From positions 124,001 through 188,000 of the forward strand of contig JANBVO010000001.1 in NCBI GenBank assembly GCA_030052745.1: 64,000 bases of DNA, given 5' to 3'. The notes below the pieces were generated by a model. It made no database searches, had not been told where the DNA came from, and worked only from the letters and a program-made list of their open reading frames with translations. Of the stretch, positions 1 to 11,298 are shown one piece after another (the first letter of the stretch is position 1; each line of letters starts with the position of its first letter). The DNA is from Pleurostoma richardsiae. Its lineage: Eukaryota > Ascomycota > Sordariomycetes > Calosphaeriales > Pleurostomataceae. Both the position numbers and the translations under genes were made by a program.

Positions 1-950
1 AACTGACAGTTGGGATCGGCCCGCAGAGGAAAACACCTGCAAGGTACCACTCTGGGTCCTGGGAGCTGCATTAGGGCGACTAACGTTAGCGGCCAGGAAG
101 ATCTTGCCAAGAAATGACGGAGTCCCTGGAATTGGTGACGGCGCGACACAAGCAGATCACGGCCGCGAAGAATGCTGATGGCGTAGGGCGAGACTGCAAT
201 CCATCGGAGGGACCCTGCAGAGTATTTATATTCGTGCTTCCAGAAATACGGAATATAGCACGTACGGTATAATATCACGATCGCGAGAACCTGCTTTTGC
301 TGCGGCCCAGCCCCGAACCCAAGATCTTGGCTACAGGGACAATCCTTTCCACTCGGAAGTTGCCAGCTGGAGTGTCCACAGAACCGGCAACCCGCATAAC
401 GTTAACCATAATCCACAAGCTCGCCCTCGAGGCAGAGAAGGGCGGGAACACGCGGATAGGAACAACAGCGGTAAGTCGAATACGGAATGTGAGGCCTCGT
501 CATCACACGCTCTCTTCACCATCTTCACTCCCCTGGCCGCCGACTGGCTGTTTTTGCCTCCGTCAGCAAACGATGGCACGAGGAATGGGCGGCCCACGGT
601 TCGCGTGCCCAGACCCCTGCGCCCCTTGCGGTCTAAGTTACCCCAGAACCGCCTCTGTTATTTTAGCGCAAATTGCAAACATCTAGACCCTGCTATTGGA
701 GGACACTCGCTCCGCTGCGACTCTGGCACACCCTCTCTGTCGCTGCCGCCAGCCCGGACTCTCGTGTTCATATTTCGCTGCCTGCCCTACCACAGTCCCG
801 CGGAGCACTCCTTTTCCCTCCTCCGCTGCTTCTGCACCATCCAGACTCTCCTTGGTCTCATCACGGTCGTTTTCCAAGCCCTCATTCTGCCTTCTCACCA
901 TCGTTCAGCCTCTTCCGCTCTAATTAATCCTCTTTAATCCCAGACTTCAT
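1..950. other. Left-edge region without a supported gene
   Basis: I see no open frame here that looks like protein. The right part is CT-rich and probably contains the promoter and first untranslated exon of the GPI-protein gene that follows. Confidence 0.5.
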
Positions 951-1123
951 GTAAGTCGCTGCCGTGGCGCGAAAGCCCCGAACGCATAAACCCCCTTTTC
1001 CTCTGGGCGAAACCGCGCGACGGCCAACGGGAGCCGGCGCATCCGTCCCACGCGGCACAGCATGTCGCAGTTTGACACGAGCATGAACTGCCTCGATCGA
1101 CTTTGCTAACCTTCCTGCTGCAG
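951..1123 (+). other. 5' UTR intron of the GPI-protein gene
   Basis: A consensus donor GTAAGT starts at 951, a TGCTAAC branch site lies at 1104-1110, and a CAG acceptor ends at 1123, 52 bases before the ATG at 1176. The two bases before the donor plus the following exon give no in-frame coding extension, so this is best read as an intron in the untranslated leader. Confidence 0.6.
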
Positions 1124-1175
1124 TTTCCCGACTGTCATTCAAGCTTCATTTCTGAACCACATCAACACCGCCAAC

Positions 1176-1969
1176 ATGAAGTTCGCTGCCGCCGCCCTCG
1201 CCCTCCTCATCGCCATTGTCGAGGCCAGGCCCGAGTTCACCAACAGCAACTTTGCCGTCGAGGCCGGCGTCCCCTTCACCCTGAAGTGGAGTAATGCCGT
1301 CGGCGAGGTCACCATTACCCTGAAGAACGGTGACCCCGACAACCTGAAGACCGTCGAGGTTATTGACTGTATGTCGGCTGCTTCTGTCCATCTACTTGTC
1401 CCTTGCACCACGCTGACACAGGAGGTCTGTTGTAGCCGGCGACACTGGCACCTCCTTCACCTGGACTCCTCCCTCGACGCTGCCCAGCGACACCTACGCG
1501 TTCGAGATCTCGGACGAATCCGGCGACCAGCCCAACTACAGCACCCAGTTCACCTTCGCTGGCTCTGCCAGTGCCACCGGTTCCCTGACCAGCGCGTCGG
1601 CCACCGCCGCCACCACCTCCTCTGCCTCTGCCTCTGCCTCCGAGACGTCCACCGCGTCCTCCACTGAGAGCAGCAGCGCTGCCACAACCTCCTCCTCCAG
1701 CGCATCGACTACTACCAGCGAGAGCAGCAGCAGCTCGTCCACGTCCGCAAGCAGCACCAGCTTCACCACTAGCACCAGCTCCAGTAAGTCTCGCAGCCGG
1801 CTTCGAAACTGTATCTGCCATGCTAACCGGGTGCCCAGCCGCGTCGACCACTTCCTCCTCCGCCACCAGCTCGACCACCTCGGTTTCGAACACGAACGAC
1901 GGCAAGCGCCTTGGCTCCCCGCTCGCCCTTGTCTTCGTCGCTGTCGCTTCCCTGCTCTACTTCAATTAA
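1176..1969 (+). CDS. KNH/Kre9-type serine-rich GPI-anchored cell-wall protein
   Basis: Exons 1176-1368, 1436-1783 and 1839-1969 give a 223-residue protein. It starts with a signal peptide (MKFAAAALALLIAIVEA) and continues with a domain of about 95 residues of the Kre9/KNH-like, Ser-Thr-rich GPI-anchored membrane family (PF10342 type): note FTLKWSNAVGEVTITL and later FTWTPPSTLPSDTYAFEI. A Ser/Thr/Ala stalk of roughly 85 residues follows, then a short hydrophilic spacer and a hydrophobic C-terminus ending LVFVAVASLLYFN, a typical GPI-addition signal. Both introns have good donors (GTATGT, GTAAGT) and both are phase 1. It probably sits in the plasma membrane or wall. Family members in yeast affect beta-1,6-glucan, but most filamentous-fungal copies are uncharacterised. 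A similar protein lies at 60216-61006. An AATAAA lies at 2091. Confidence 0.85.
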
Positions 1970-3000
1970 GAACCAGCAGAGAATTGCGACTCGATGGCAC
2001 GCGCGATTCCTCTCCGTACATAATGTCATGTCTGTCTGTCTGTCTGTCTGGGTACCTTCTGCTTATGGGAAATCATCTCCTTGGCGGCAAAATAAAAGGG
2101 AGACTGAACTCTAGGGAGGAAGCAAGGAAACGGAAAACTTGGGGGAAATTTGACAGTCCAGAATACGTGGAGCTGTGCCAGATATGTCACTGATGCATAA
2201 CGCTGTACGCACTGAGAATTGATACGCCTATCCCCAACCTGCGTGCCGCACTGCCGAGGACAAGAGAGATGTCAAGTGATGAATGTAGAGGTCGCCCAGA
2301 AGTCCCTCCGACTTCTTTGTAGTTGGAGGTCCGCGCGGCTGCTGCCGTCTTTGACGGGTCTTGTGGGCCCTGTGCTTCGGCAGCATGCAGATCGGCTCAT
2401 GTGACGACACTGTTGATCACCGAACTGCATCCTGTATGTACGGATCCGTATACGGTCCCGCCGAACGTCGAAGCTGAGGCCAGCTGCTGGTATCCGCTCA
2501 GCCGCTGTTCTGGGCGGATCGAAAGCAAACCGGTTCTGGGCTCATTGGATGTGTCTGATCCTGAATTTCCGCTCCTTTCGCTGATCAGTGGGTTGTTGTC
2601 GATATAAGCTTGAAAGTAAGGTAAAAACTGGGCTGCATGCGGGACGCGTGTCGCAGGCGGAAAACCGGTCTATGTCTATATGTATTCTATCATTTCTTGA
2701 AGGAAAACACACCACTCCTTGAGAGTGTGGATACTTACAGCTCTACATACCCAGAAGCTTACATGCAGTATCTAGAGCCTCTAAGCATTGCGCAGATCCA
2801 ACCTTTCTATGTCCATCCTAAGGCGGAACATCCGCCTACAGAGCCAATGGCTCCGTACTTGCTGAGAGACAAACGCCTTGTAATAATGCAGATGCAAATG
2901 TGCAACAGGAAACCCCAAAGGCCGTGATGCCCCCACACGGCAAAATCTATAAGGCATATCATACAACTGATGCAGTAGACGGATAGCCTGCGTGAGCTCC
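1970..3000. other. Convergent intergenic region
   Basis: The 3' ends of the GPI gene and the PP2C gene face each other here. It holds a (TCTG)5 microsatellite and an AATAAA at 2091-2096. I see no gene. Confidence 0.5.
2031..2050 (+). repeat. (TCTG)5 microsatellite
   Basis: Five perfect TCTG units lie in the 3' untranslated region of the GPI-protein gene. Confidence 0.9.
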
Positions 3001-4346
3001 TCACAACTTGCTCTTCACGGGTGCAGTCACCGACTCGGACACCACGACCGCCACGACGCAGATGTCGTCGACTTTGCCGCCGTGCCAAACCTCCTGCGGG
3101 TAGTACTTCTTCACCTCCTTCGCGAAGGGCCCGTCCAGCTTGGTGTTGACGCTAGCCGCCTTCGCGGCGAACGTGATCTCCGTGGCGATCATGCTCTGCA
3201 CCGTCTGCAGAGCCTGCTGCTGCTTCTTAGCAGCGGCGGCATCGTCCGACGAGGACGCCTCCCTCGTCGCTGTCAGCGGGCCCAGATCCGGTGCCACGCG
3301 GATGCCGGCGCCGCTGTCCACCCACGCCCCGGAGCGCCGCATCGCGCCGCTCACGAGCCGGAGGATGTCTTGGTTGAAGAGGTTGTCCCAAACGCCGTCG
3401 GACGCGAACACCAGCACGTCACCGTGGCGTAGGCGGTGGCGGGAGACCTCGGCGTCACGGGGCAGGTCGGACAGGTGCGCGCCGCCGAACGCGGCCATGC
3501 GGTGCATGATTGAGGGCGGGATGACGGAGAGCTGGAAGGGGGTGTTGAAGGCGTGGGTCTGCGGCTCGGAGCACGCGTGCACGGCGTTGAGCCGCAGGTG
3601 GATGAACCCGCTGTCGCCGAGGTTGGCGACCTCGAGGACGCCGTCCGGCTCGAATAAGCCCACGATTGCCGTGGATCCGCCGGCCTGTATGGATGAATCG
3701 GCACACACGGCGTCATATCCGATCTGCATGAGCTGCCGGGCTGTCAGGGCTTGGACATCCTTCACGACCTCACCCGTCGACTCGTTGCTGGAGGCAGCTG
3801 CAGCAGGTCGATGCTCATAGGCAGCGGCGGCCATGTAGTCGCAGAAGCCGTGTGAAAAGTCGGCTGGGTCGACGCCCGAGTCCATCCAGCCGCCCACGCC
3901 ATCTGCAACACCCACGGCGACGCCGCCCGTGTCATCTATCCGACTGACGAAGAAGGCGTCCTGGCCGCTCTCTGGTCGGGAGTGTTTGCTCCGCTTCTTC
4001 GGCGGTTGGACCCGGTTGTATGGATTAAAGTGGAAGACGTGGGTGGAGGGGTCGTAGGGACGGTCCTTCGCTATATACGAGGCTGCGACATTGTAGGTAA
4101 AGCGCTCCGGTTGCTGGGGCTGAGATCGAAGGGCTCGGCTGGAGGACAGATATCGCTCGTTCCGGCGCGTTAACGCTTCGCTCAGGAGCCGAGGTTGGGT
4201 GCAGAGAGCGCATTGGAAGCAGCTAGATACTACAGAAGGCACTTCAGATGCCAAGGTCCAGATCGTATGCGGGAAAGAGGATGATGCTTACACCGCAGAG
4301 GTGTCCGACACGACTGTACGAGAGGCCGAGTCGCACAGGCGGCCAT
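3001..4346 (-). CDS. PTC7: Mitochondrial PP2C-type protein phosphatase (PTC7 family)
   Basis: Exon 1 is 4346-4292 and exon 2 is 4229-3001, joined over a 62-bp intron (donor GTAAGC, acceptor CTGTAG), giving 427 residues. The long second exon has no usable ATG near its start; the spliced ATG supplies one and also yields an Arg/Ser/Leu-rich presequence (MAACATRPLVQSCRTPLRLS) that looks like a mitochondrial targeting signal. PP2C motifs are all present: DGVGGW near residue 128, NLGDSGF near 225, FASDGVWDN near 285 and VDDICVV near the C-terminus, which supply the metal-binding aspartates. In yeast, Ptc7 is a mitochondrial phosphatase linked to coenzyme Q biosynthesis; the same role here is inferred. 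It shares a divergent 593-bp promoter region with SDH2, another mitochondrial gene. Confidence 0.85.
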
Positions 4347-4939
4347 TCTGAAAGATGTCACCAATTGGGCGAAGCCCGTGGGGCTCGCAGCGTTGATTCT
4401 ATACCGCGAGATCTGCTACTAGAAGCATGATAGATTGGAGGCTCCGGCGGATCAGCGAAGGTCAAAGCGAAGGAATTCTTTGTTCAAATGGCTCCGATAT
4501 GTACGATACCACGGCTTTCGCGGTCTCACGATGCTGAAAATTATGTCATCCCGCGTCCGCGGTCGTCTGGGATGCCGAATGCGCCGAAGAGTCTGTGCAC
4601 GGACCAGTCCATCACGTGCTTCAAGCCACTCACAAGCAACTCCGGCTCCTTCCTTCCCTTGCTGAGCCGAATTGAAAATTCCCTCACCCTGATTGGATAA
4701 CCCACCACCCGTTTAGTGCATATGGGGTTGATAACCGAGGTGTTCCCGGCCTGAGGAAGGAAGGTGGGAAATATCGTGACGGCCGACCGTTCACTTTCCA
4801 ACGCCACCATCAACAAGGCTCGCTCTTGAGGACGGGACTCTCTCCATAAGCGTCAAGCATCTAGACCTTAACTGGCTCTTGCTTGCTGGTGATCGTTCCG
4901 ACCAAGACTCCTTTCAAAAGGTTCACTCGCGCATCGACA
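4347..4939. other. Divergent promoter region, PTC7 / SDH2
   Basis: This region separates two divergently transcribed mitochondrial genes. It contains an inverted CCAAT box at 4692-4696. No gene is seen. Confidence 0.5.
4692..4696 (-). promoter_or_regulatory. CCAAT box (minus strand) upstream of SDH2
   Basis: ATTGG on the plus strand reads CCAATCA on the minus strand, about 245 bases before the SDH2 ATG. CCAAT is the core site of the HAP/CBC complex, which with HapX controls many fungal Fe-S and respiratory genes. Function here is inferred from position only. Confidence 0.3.
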
Positions 4940-5925
4940 ATGGCTGCTCTCCGCTCTTCTTCCGCCCGCCTCTTCGGCTCCTCACGGTCAGCCTTTAGAC
5001 CGGCAACGAGCTTCCTCCGCACCTTCGCTACCGTCAACGACCCCAATGCAAAGGTTGAGGACTCAAATGCCAGTGAAGGCCCTGCTGCGCCGTCTCCTCG
5101 GTTGAAGTCTTTCCGGATCTACCGATGGAGTCCTGACTCCCCGACCGAGAAGCCGCACATGCAGACGTATACCCTCGATCTGAACAAGACCGGACCAATG
5201 GTGCTCGACGCACTAGTTCGCATCAAGAATGAGCTTGACCCTACCCTCACCTTCCGGCGAAGCTGCAGAGAGGGTATCTGCGGAAGCTGCGCCATGAACA
5301 TCAACGGAGTGAACACCCTGGCCTGCCTTTGTGAGTAACCCTAGCTTAGTGGCTTGTCGAGGATCCCGGGAATGCAGTACTCTGATACTCTAGGACAGGC
5401 CGGATTCCCGCCGACAAGAGCGCCGATGTCAAGATCTACCCTCTCCCGCACATGTATGTCGTCAAGGACCTCGTCCCTGACTTGACGCATTTCTACAAGC
5501 AATACAAGTCGATCAAGCCCTATCTGCAGAGAGACACCCCGGCTCCTGACGTACGTAGGAAGAACAACCTTTTCCTGGAGACCGTATACTGACTATTTTA
5601 TTAGGGCAAGGAATACCGCCAGAGCAAGGCTGACCGCAAGAAGCTCGACGGTCTGTACGAGTGCATTCTCTGCGCCTGCTGCTCGACCTCGTGCCCTTCG
5701 TACTGGTGGAACCAGGAGGAGTACCTCGGACCCGCCATCCTGCTTCAGTCCTACAGATGGTTGGCCGATTCGAGAGACGAGCGCAAGGCCGAGCGCAGGC
5801 AGGCCCTGGATAACTCGATGAGCCTGTACCGCTGCCACACGATCCTTAACTGCACGCGGACCTGCCCCAAGGGTCTGAACCCGGGCAAGGCCATTGCTGC
5901 CATCAAGAAGGAGATGGCTTTCTAA
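4940..5925 (+). CDS. SDH2: Succinate dehydrogenase iron-sulfur subunit, mitochondrial
   Basis: Exons 4940-5330, 5399-5550 and 5605-5925 give 287 residues. An N-terminal mitochondrial presequence ([20 protein letters not shown]) precedes the conserved subunit B core. The [2Fe-2S] cysteines are C109, C114, C117 and C129. The last of these lies just before intron 1, which splits the codon of residue 131. Exon 3 carries the [4Fe-4S] motif [12 protein letters not shown] and the [3Fe-4S]-type motif [15 protein letters not shown]. Subunit B carries electrons from the flavin subunit to ubiquinone in complex II. Introns are 68 and 54 bp. The first ends at GACAG, eight bases after a possible CTCTAG acceptor, and only GACAG keeps the frame. 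Confidence 0.96.
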
Positions 5926-6334
5926 GTTGGCTGAGGAGGACAGCGGGGTGGTGGTAGCGTCATGGGAACCTAGAAAGGAGTCTGGAGAAGACACCAGAGT
6001 GTACATTGGTCGGTTGGTTTCCTTCCACTATGGGAATGACAGGAGTTTGCTTTGCTTTGTAGTCAGGCAGGAACAATACCGAAGAACTGCTTCCTAGTGA
6101 GCAATGCGGCTTGCATGTGGTGACCCAGCATCGGCATTATCTGTGATGCTCAGAAGGATTCTGCACGGTAATGAGGGGTATATCTATCTCAAGCGAGTGT
6201 GCTCCTAATCAGGAGTCCATCGCGACAGGTATTGTGACGGCTATTTTTTACACCTCTTGTCATCCTATCCTCACCTCTGCAATTCTGTCAGCTTACTGAC
6301 CTAAACAGACCTCTATCGGCCCCGTTCTTCGCCG
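5926..6334. other. Convergent intergenic region
   Basis: The stretch between the SDH2 stop and the end of the minus-strand secreted-protein gene. I see only likely 3' untranslated sequence. Confidence 0.5.
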
Positions 6335-7088
6335 CTAGGCATCCGGAGTCGCCTCCTCCAGCTCGATGTCGACGTGCATATAGTCCTGCGGAACGATAGC
6401 TTGTCCTGCGATGGCTCTCAGTCAGCATCCAAGGACCCGCCTACAGCAACAGCCGTCATAGCCGAAGCGAATGAAGCCTCGGATGGGTCGGGAGACGACA
6501 CCCTTACCGTTATAGAAGTTCACCTTCCAGCTGCTCTTAGCTCCCGGGAACGCGATCCAGCTGCCCTTAGCGCCCTGATACCCGAGCCTCGTCCCCTTGC
6601 CCGCAGCGGCGGCGGGGGCGCTCGTGACGGGTCCCCGCGCCTCCTCCAGGCTGAAAGACTTGTAGTCGCAGGTCGTGCCCGCTGGCAGCGTCTCGTTGGC
6701 CCGGGCCGGGTTGGCGACGTCCGTCAGCTGCAGGAGGCCGCCGGCGCCGACGAGCCCCAGGGCGTGGTCGACGATGCCGATCGGGTAGGTGTGCAGCTCG
6801 ACTGTGTCTTGCTTGGCGGAGGGCACCGTGTAGACCTGCACGGGACCGGAGGTGCGGAAGACCCCGATGGTGCTGGCGTTGCTGCTGAGGTATTGCCCGT
6901 TGAGGGAGGATGTTGCGCTGAGAGAGGTGTCTGTCAGGAGGAGGCAGTCTTAGGAGCGCATCTCGGGGCGGAGCTTACGAGACGAGCTTGAGCTGGTAGA
7001 CGGTGAGGTCATCCCGACTAGATACGGGGCTACCCACGATAGATGATGCGAGGGTGCCCAGTGAGAGGAGGCCCGTGGAAAGCCTCAT
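6335..7088 (-). CDS. Secreted protein of unknown function, with a one-base frame problem
   Basis: Proposed exons are 7088-6979, 6930-6508 and 6405-6335. Exon 1 encodes a strong signal peptide (MRLSTGLLSLGTLASSIVG) and the start of a mature protein (DDLTVYQLKLV). Exon 2 holds about 140 residues in one clean frame. A 102-bp intron with donor GTAAGG and acceptor ATCGCAG leads to a last exon ending DIELEEATPDA. Exons 2 and 3 join in frame. Exons 1 and 2 do not: the only good donor (GTAAGC at 6978) and acceptor (GACAG ending at 6931) leave a mismatch of one base. This may be a sequencing error, an unusual junction or a recent frameshift. The family is unfamiliar to me; small secreted proteins with this layout are common in plant- and litter-associated fungi. 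Confidence 0.6.
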
Positions 7089-8582
7089 AGTGGTGTTCTC
7101 TGCTTAGGAGGCCGGTATATTGGGTATCTTATTCTAGGACCGTCGGAGTATAGACTTGTCCATGACGCTTCCTGGAGGAAAGCTTCACCCGGGAAGAGCC
7201 AGGACACTTCTATATGGCTTCAACGCACCTTCCATCGCCGCAGGATGGGGATGGTCTCAAGGCTTTCGCGAGTCGTCATGTGTTCAGTCACGGTCATCGT
7301 TAGCCGATCGCTGCGGAAAGTCTAAAATCTCTGCTGTTATACAAGTCTTGGCCAATTTACCAGCATATTAAGGCAGATACACAAACATTCAGGAATGGAC
7401 GGAGTTGGAGAAAGCCCTCCAATTCATCCGGCTCCTGTCTGGGCATCCAGGGGGTTTGCCTCCCCCGCAATCCACTACTGTGCCTCTGCTGACGGGCTAA
7501 ATATAGGGTGCATCGCATCACGTTCTTGTCAAGTTGTCAAAGTCGCCCCTGGAATCTGATTATCTCCTTTGTGAAGACTGATATTGAATTTACTTGGCCC
7601 ATGTCGAAACAAGTAGTTGAGCCATCCTGTTGTGGCTACAGCGCTGCAGCTGTCTCAGAGAGGAGTTCGTTGGCTTCCATCAGTTCTAGAATATGTGAGT
7701 CGGCGGTGCAGGCAAACATCTGGTCTTACTCTCGAGCAATCCAGAAACTAATGTCTCGGTGCCTGCTGATAGGCGGACCGGAGGACCGAATACCGAATGG
7801 TGGAGGGCCGTTGGCCATCGATGCAACCCCTCCAGTGCTTTCTCTTGTCCCACAACGGCGAGGTCGCAGGAATCCTCTCTCCGTGTATTCTGGAGGCTGT
7901 AGGACCTTGCGTACCAGACGACCTCAATGGGTCACCGTCACCTCGTGACAGCTGGAGGAATGGGAGAGCCATGTAGTAAATCCCTTGCTTCCCGTGTTTC
8001 TCTGCGCCACCAAAGTTGCTCAGTTTCTAGCTTACACCCGGGTCTGGTTGGTGGACTGCACCGGCCCCGTATGCACTTCCTCTCCTGAAAACCGGGGTTG
8101 GGATGATAGTGGCTCAACCCAGAAGGTTCGGCCCTCTTCTCCTTTGCCCTGAACGGGGAGCATGATCAGCCGTTTATCCTTCGTCTAAGTCAAGCTGCGG
8201 CTTGGCTACTCTCACAATCCCCGCAGTGAAGTGACATCAACAGACAGCAGGAACGATATTCGGATACGAGGAACGCCTGCCGAGAACTGCCTGCCAATTA
8301 ATCTTATCCCTAGGCGTAGTGTAGCCTCTCCTCTGGAATGGATGTCTCCGCCAAGGCTGGCAAGACGTTGTGCCTCGTCCCGTGTCTCTGCGGTATCAAT
8401 CCTGTGCCCTTCGAGGTACGAACACTGAACACTTCACTGTCACCATATAAGTGATCGTCCTCAACTGGACTTGGGAAGGTGGTTCATGCATAGATCTCTC
8501 AGCCAGCGGTTCTCCGATTCTCGCGTCTCATCAAGAAGATAAGACACTTTATCCTTCACTGAACTACCCGGTTTTCTACACC
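7089..8582. other. Divergent intergenic region
   Basis: This stretch separates two divergently transcribed genes for secreted proteins. Open frames here look random in composition. I see no gene. Confidence 0.45.
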
Positions 8583-9379
8583 ATGATGCAAGCAATCCTT
8601 CTGTTGTTGGCCCTGGTCAGCCTTGGCTATGCCCGCCCACCTGCAGTGTCCCACTGCAAGCCGCGGACTATTTGTATTGACGGTACTGTTAACTCGCGAG
8701 AACAGTCTGCTGCGAGGGACCATCCTTGCGACTAACATGCGCAAATAGATCTTAACAAGTGCGGCGTGAGATGGGGAGGGTGAGTTGCACATCCTGACGG
8801 GAACCCTGTGACGAGCAGCGTGCACCTGACACGCAGTGATAGATGCTACGACGAGTGCGGTACCTCTAAACCGACAGCTCCTCCTTGCCCTAGCCCAACT
8901 ACTTCGAGCCCCAAGCCGACCTCAACAGATAACTGCAGCACGCGGTCGGTATGCTGGGACGGTATTAACAGCTGTGGCATCTGGTACGGAGGGTACGCTT
9001 TACCATCTGATCCCCATTTTAGCTGCGGCATCGCTTTGCGAGACATGATGGTAGGACTAATGGAGACTCCAAGATGCTTCGCGGATTGTATGCCTTGGCC
9101 GACGTTCACTCCTCCTCCTTGTCCGACGACGACGAGTAGCACAGTGTCTATCTCGATTGTGACTCCGCCACCACAGACTTCCTCGTCTACCTGCGGATCA
9201 CAAACGGTGTGCTGGGACGGCGTCAACTCGTGTGGGCAGACCTATGGCGGGTAAGCCAGCCTAAATTCCCATTACTATGATTCTCTTCGGAACGGATGAT
9301 GGAGTAACTGTTGATGAGATATAGATGCTTTCCCGACTGTAAACCGTGGCCGACGTTTACACCGCCCCCTTGCCCCTGA
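8583..9379 (+). CDS. Cysteine-rich secreted protein with three repeats on repeated exons
   Basis: Exons 8583-8682, 8749-8779, 8843-8992, 9074-9250 and 9325-9379 encode 170 residues. A signal peptide (MMQAILLLLALVSLGYA) is followed by three units of a cysteine module: an S/T-V-C-W-D-G-(I/V)-N-S-C-G core ending in a Gly-Gly pair, then C-(F/Y)-x-(D/E)-C. Units 2 and 3 then read PWPTFTPPPCP. Unit 1 is more diverged (ICIDDLNKCGVRWGG). Thr/Ser/Pro linkers separate the units. Introns 2, 3 and 4 all fall between the second Gly of the pair and the next Cys, all in phase 2, so the gene looks built by tandem duplication of an exon with its intron. For intron 2 the acceptor at 8842 gives the repeat-consistent junction; another AG six bases upstream would add two residues. 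Function is unknown; small cysteine-rich secreted proteins may act outside the cell. Confidence 0.8.
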
Positions 9380-9845
9380 GCGAAGTTATTTCGAGTGAGC
9401 AGCAGTAGCTATTATCCATGTATGCTCATTCATAATGTAATGAGATCAATCCCTGCTCCTTTTGTACATATGGAAATCATGAAGAAGAGTTGGCGATGAA
9501 AATTGAACAGTTTGTGTGTTAGATGTGCATCTTGTTATTTGCACGAGAGATAAAAAGTGAGGACATCTTAAAAGACACCAGGCGTGCTATGAGCCAATCA
9601 TACCTCGCAGTTTTCGCTCAATCCAGCAAGTCATTGACGACTCAAAAACTTCTGGTTCTTCACACGCATCGCCAACGGTGTCTGAGATTCCAGGACACCA
9701 CCCTGCGTTACGTTGACTCCAGGGCATGATGGGATTTGATTTCAAACTGAACCAAGCGAATTCTCTACCGTATTCATGACGACGAGCATTCATGCTTCAG
9801 GCTTCACCCCTTCTTTCAATGCGATAGCAACCAAGTTTGTACACT
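9380..9845. other. Intergenic region
   Basis: Likely 3' untranslated sequence of the cysteine-rich protein gene plus the promoter of the dihydrouridine synthase gene. No gene seen. Confidence 0.45.
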
Positions 9846-11298
9846 ATGGCGACTGAGTTGGACCCTATTGATGGGTCGGAGCCACAAGCTCTTGTGCAGT
9901 AAGCTCTCGAAAATAACTCATTCTCGAACGCAGGGCATCTAACATGAGCCCGATGATTTAGTCCTCTGAAAATATTCGATGTTGCAAAGAGCCAAGGCAG
10001 GCTCTTAAACGCTTCAGCGCCGATGGTGCGATATAGCAAAGTACACACCCCTCATGGTCTCCAGGTTCTCATTTTTTCTCATGCGTCAATGACTGACAGG
10101 TTCATTTCTGCAGCTTGCTTTCCGTCAGACCGTTCACTCTTACGGGACGGACCTGTGTTGGACCCCCATGGTCCTGGCCAAGGAGTTCAACCGGAACCAG
10201 TTCGCTCGTGACAGCGGTAAGGACCACCTTCCCCTAACCCTGGGAGGAGAACCCCCAGAGCTCACACACATTCAGACTTCACAATATCTACCAAGGGCCC
10301 ACAGCCGCCGACGATCGTTCAGTTCGGCTCCAACTCCCCTCTGGAGTGCGCCCGGGCCGCCTCTCTCGTCGCTCCATACGCCAGCGGCGTGGATCTCAAC
10401 TGCGGCTGCCCCCAGTCATGGGCGTGCGCGGAGACGCTGGGTGCCGCGCTCATGGAGAAGCGGGAGCTGGTGCGGGACATAGTCCTGGAGACGCGGCAGA
10501 GGCTCAGGAATGACGGGTGGGCCGTAGGTAAGGAGAAGGACATCGACAATCCTAAGGGAAGGAGCGTCAGCGTGAAGATCCGAGTGCACAACGACCTAAG
10601 GTAAGGCTGGGCCTCCCAACCTGGAGACTCTGGGCAGAACATCTTCTGACACCAGGCTCAGGAAGACCATGGACTTCATCACCACAGTCCTGGGCGACGA
10701 TCACGAGCGCAACATCGATTTCCTCACCATTCATCCCAGGACACGCAACACGCCCTCCCGAATCCCAATCAACGTTGAGGCCCTCGAGATCCTGACCTCC
10801 ACCTTCGGAGACAGGGTGCCGATCTTGCTGTCCGGGGACGTCTTCTCTCTGAGCTCGCTGCCATTCACCTCGCCACTTCACCACATGACCGGGAACGGTG
10901 AGATAGGAGATAATGAAGTAGGTGATCGCCCTCGTCTCCCTGATCTGCCGAAACTCACTGGACTCATGTCCGCGCGGGGGATCCTGGCCAATCCGGCACT
11001 CTACGCTGGATTTGAGGCTTGCCCCTGGGAGGCGGTAGAGGCGTTTATGGTTAACCTCGCGAGGGCGCCGCTGCCCCTCAAGCTCGTCTTACACCACCTA
11101 AGCGAGATGTGCGCGCCGGGAATGGGGCCTGACAAGAGCGCGCTGCTGGGCAAAAAGGACAGGGTGGCGATGCTGGAGTGCACCAACATGTGTGACCTTA
11201 TAGACTTCTTGGATGAGAAGGTCGGATATCGCGACGGACATTGGGGCCTGAGGCGGGAGATCATACCAGGACACGCGAATAGAACCTTCGGAATATAA
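9846..11298 (+). CDS. DUS4: tRNA-dihydrouridine synthase, DUS4 type
   Basis: Exons 9846-9898, 9962-10040, 10114-10216, 10276-10600 and 10662-11298 give 398 residues, close to the usual Dus4 length. Conserved Dus blocks in order are: NASAPMVRYSK (FMN-binding start), TDLCWTPMVLAKEF, VQFGSNSPLE, the motif DLNCGCPQSWA at residues 118-128 with Cys123 in the N-x-G-C-P position expected for the catalytic acid, VKIRVHNDLR, FLTIHPRTR and GLMSARGILANPALYAG. The enzyme reduces uridine to dihydrouridine in tRNA; yeast Dus4 modifies U20a/U20b. Intron 4 offers two in-frame AG acceptors six bases apart, which would give DLRK or DLRLRK; the shorter form matches the family better. The gene is convergent with the cyclin gene. 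Confidence 0.92.

Noticed and set aside
7508-7948. Plus-strand open frame of 146 codons
   Set aside because: Mixed composition, no ATG-supported gene structure or motif, no splice partners; looks like chance.
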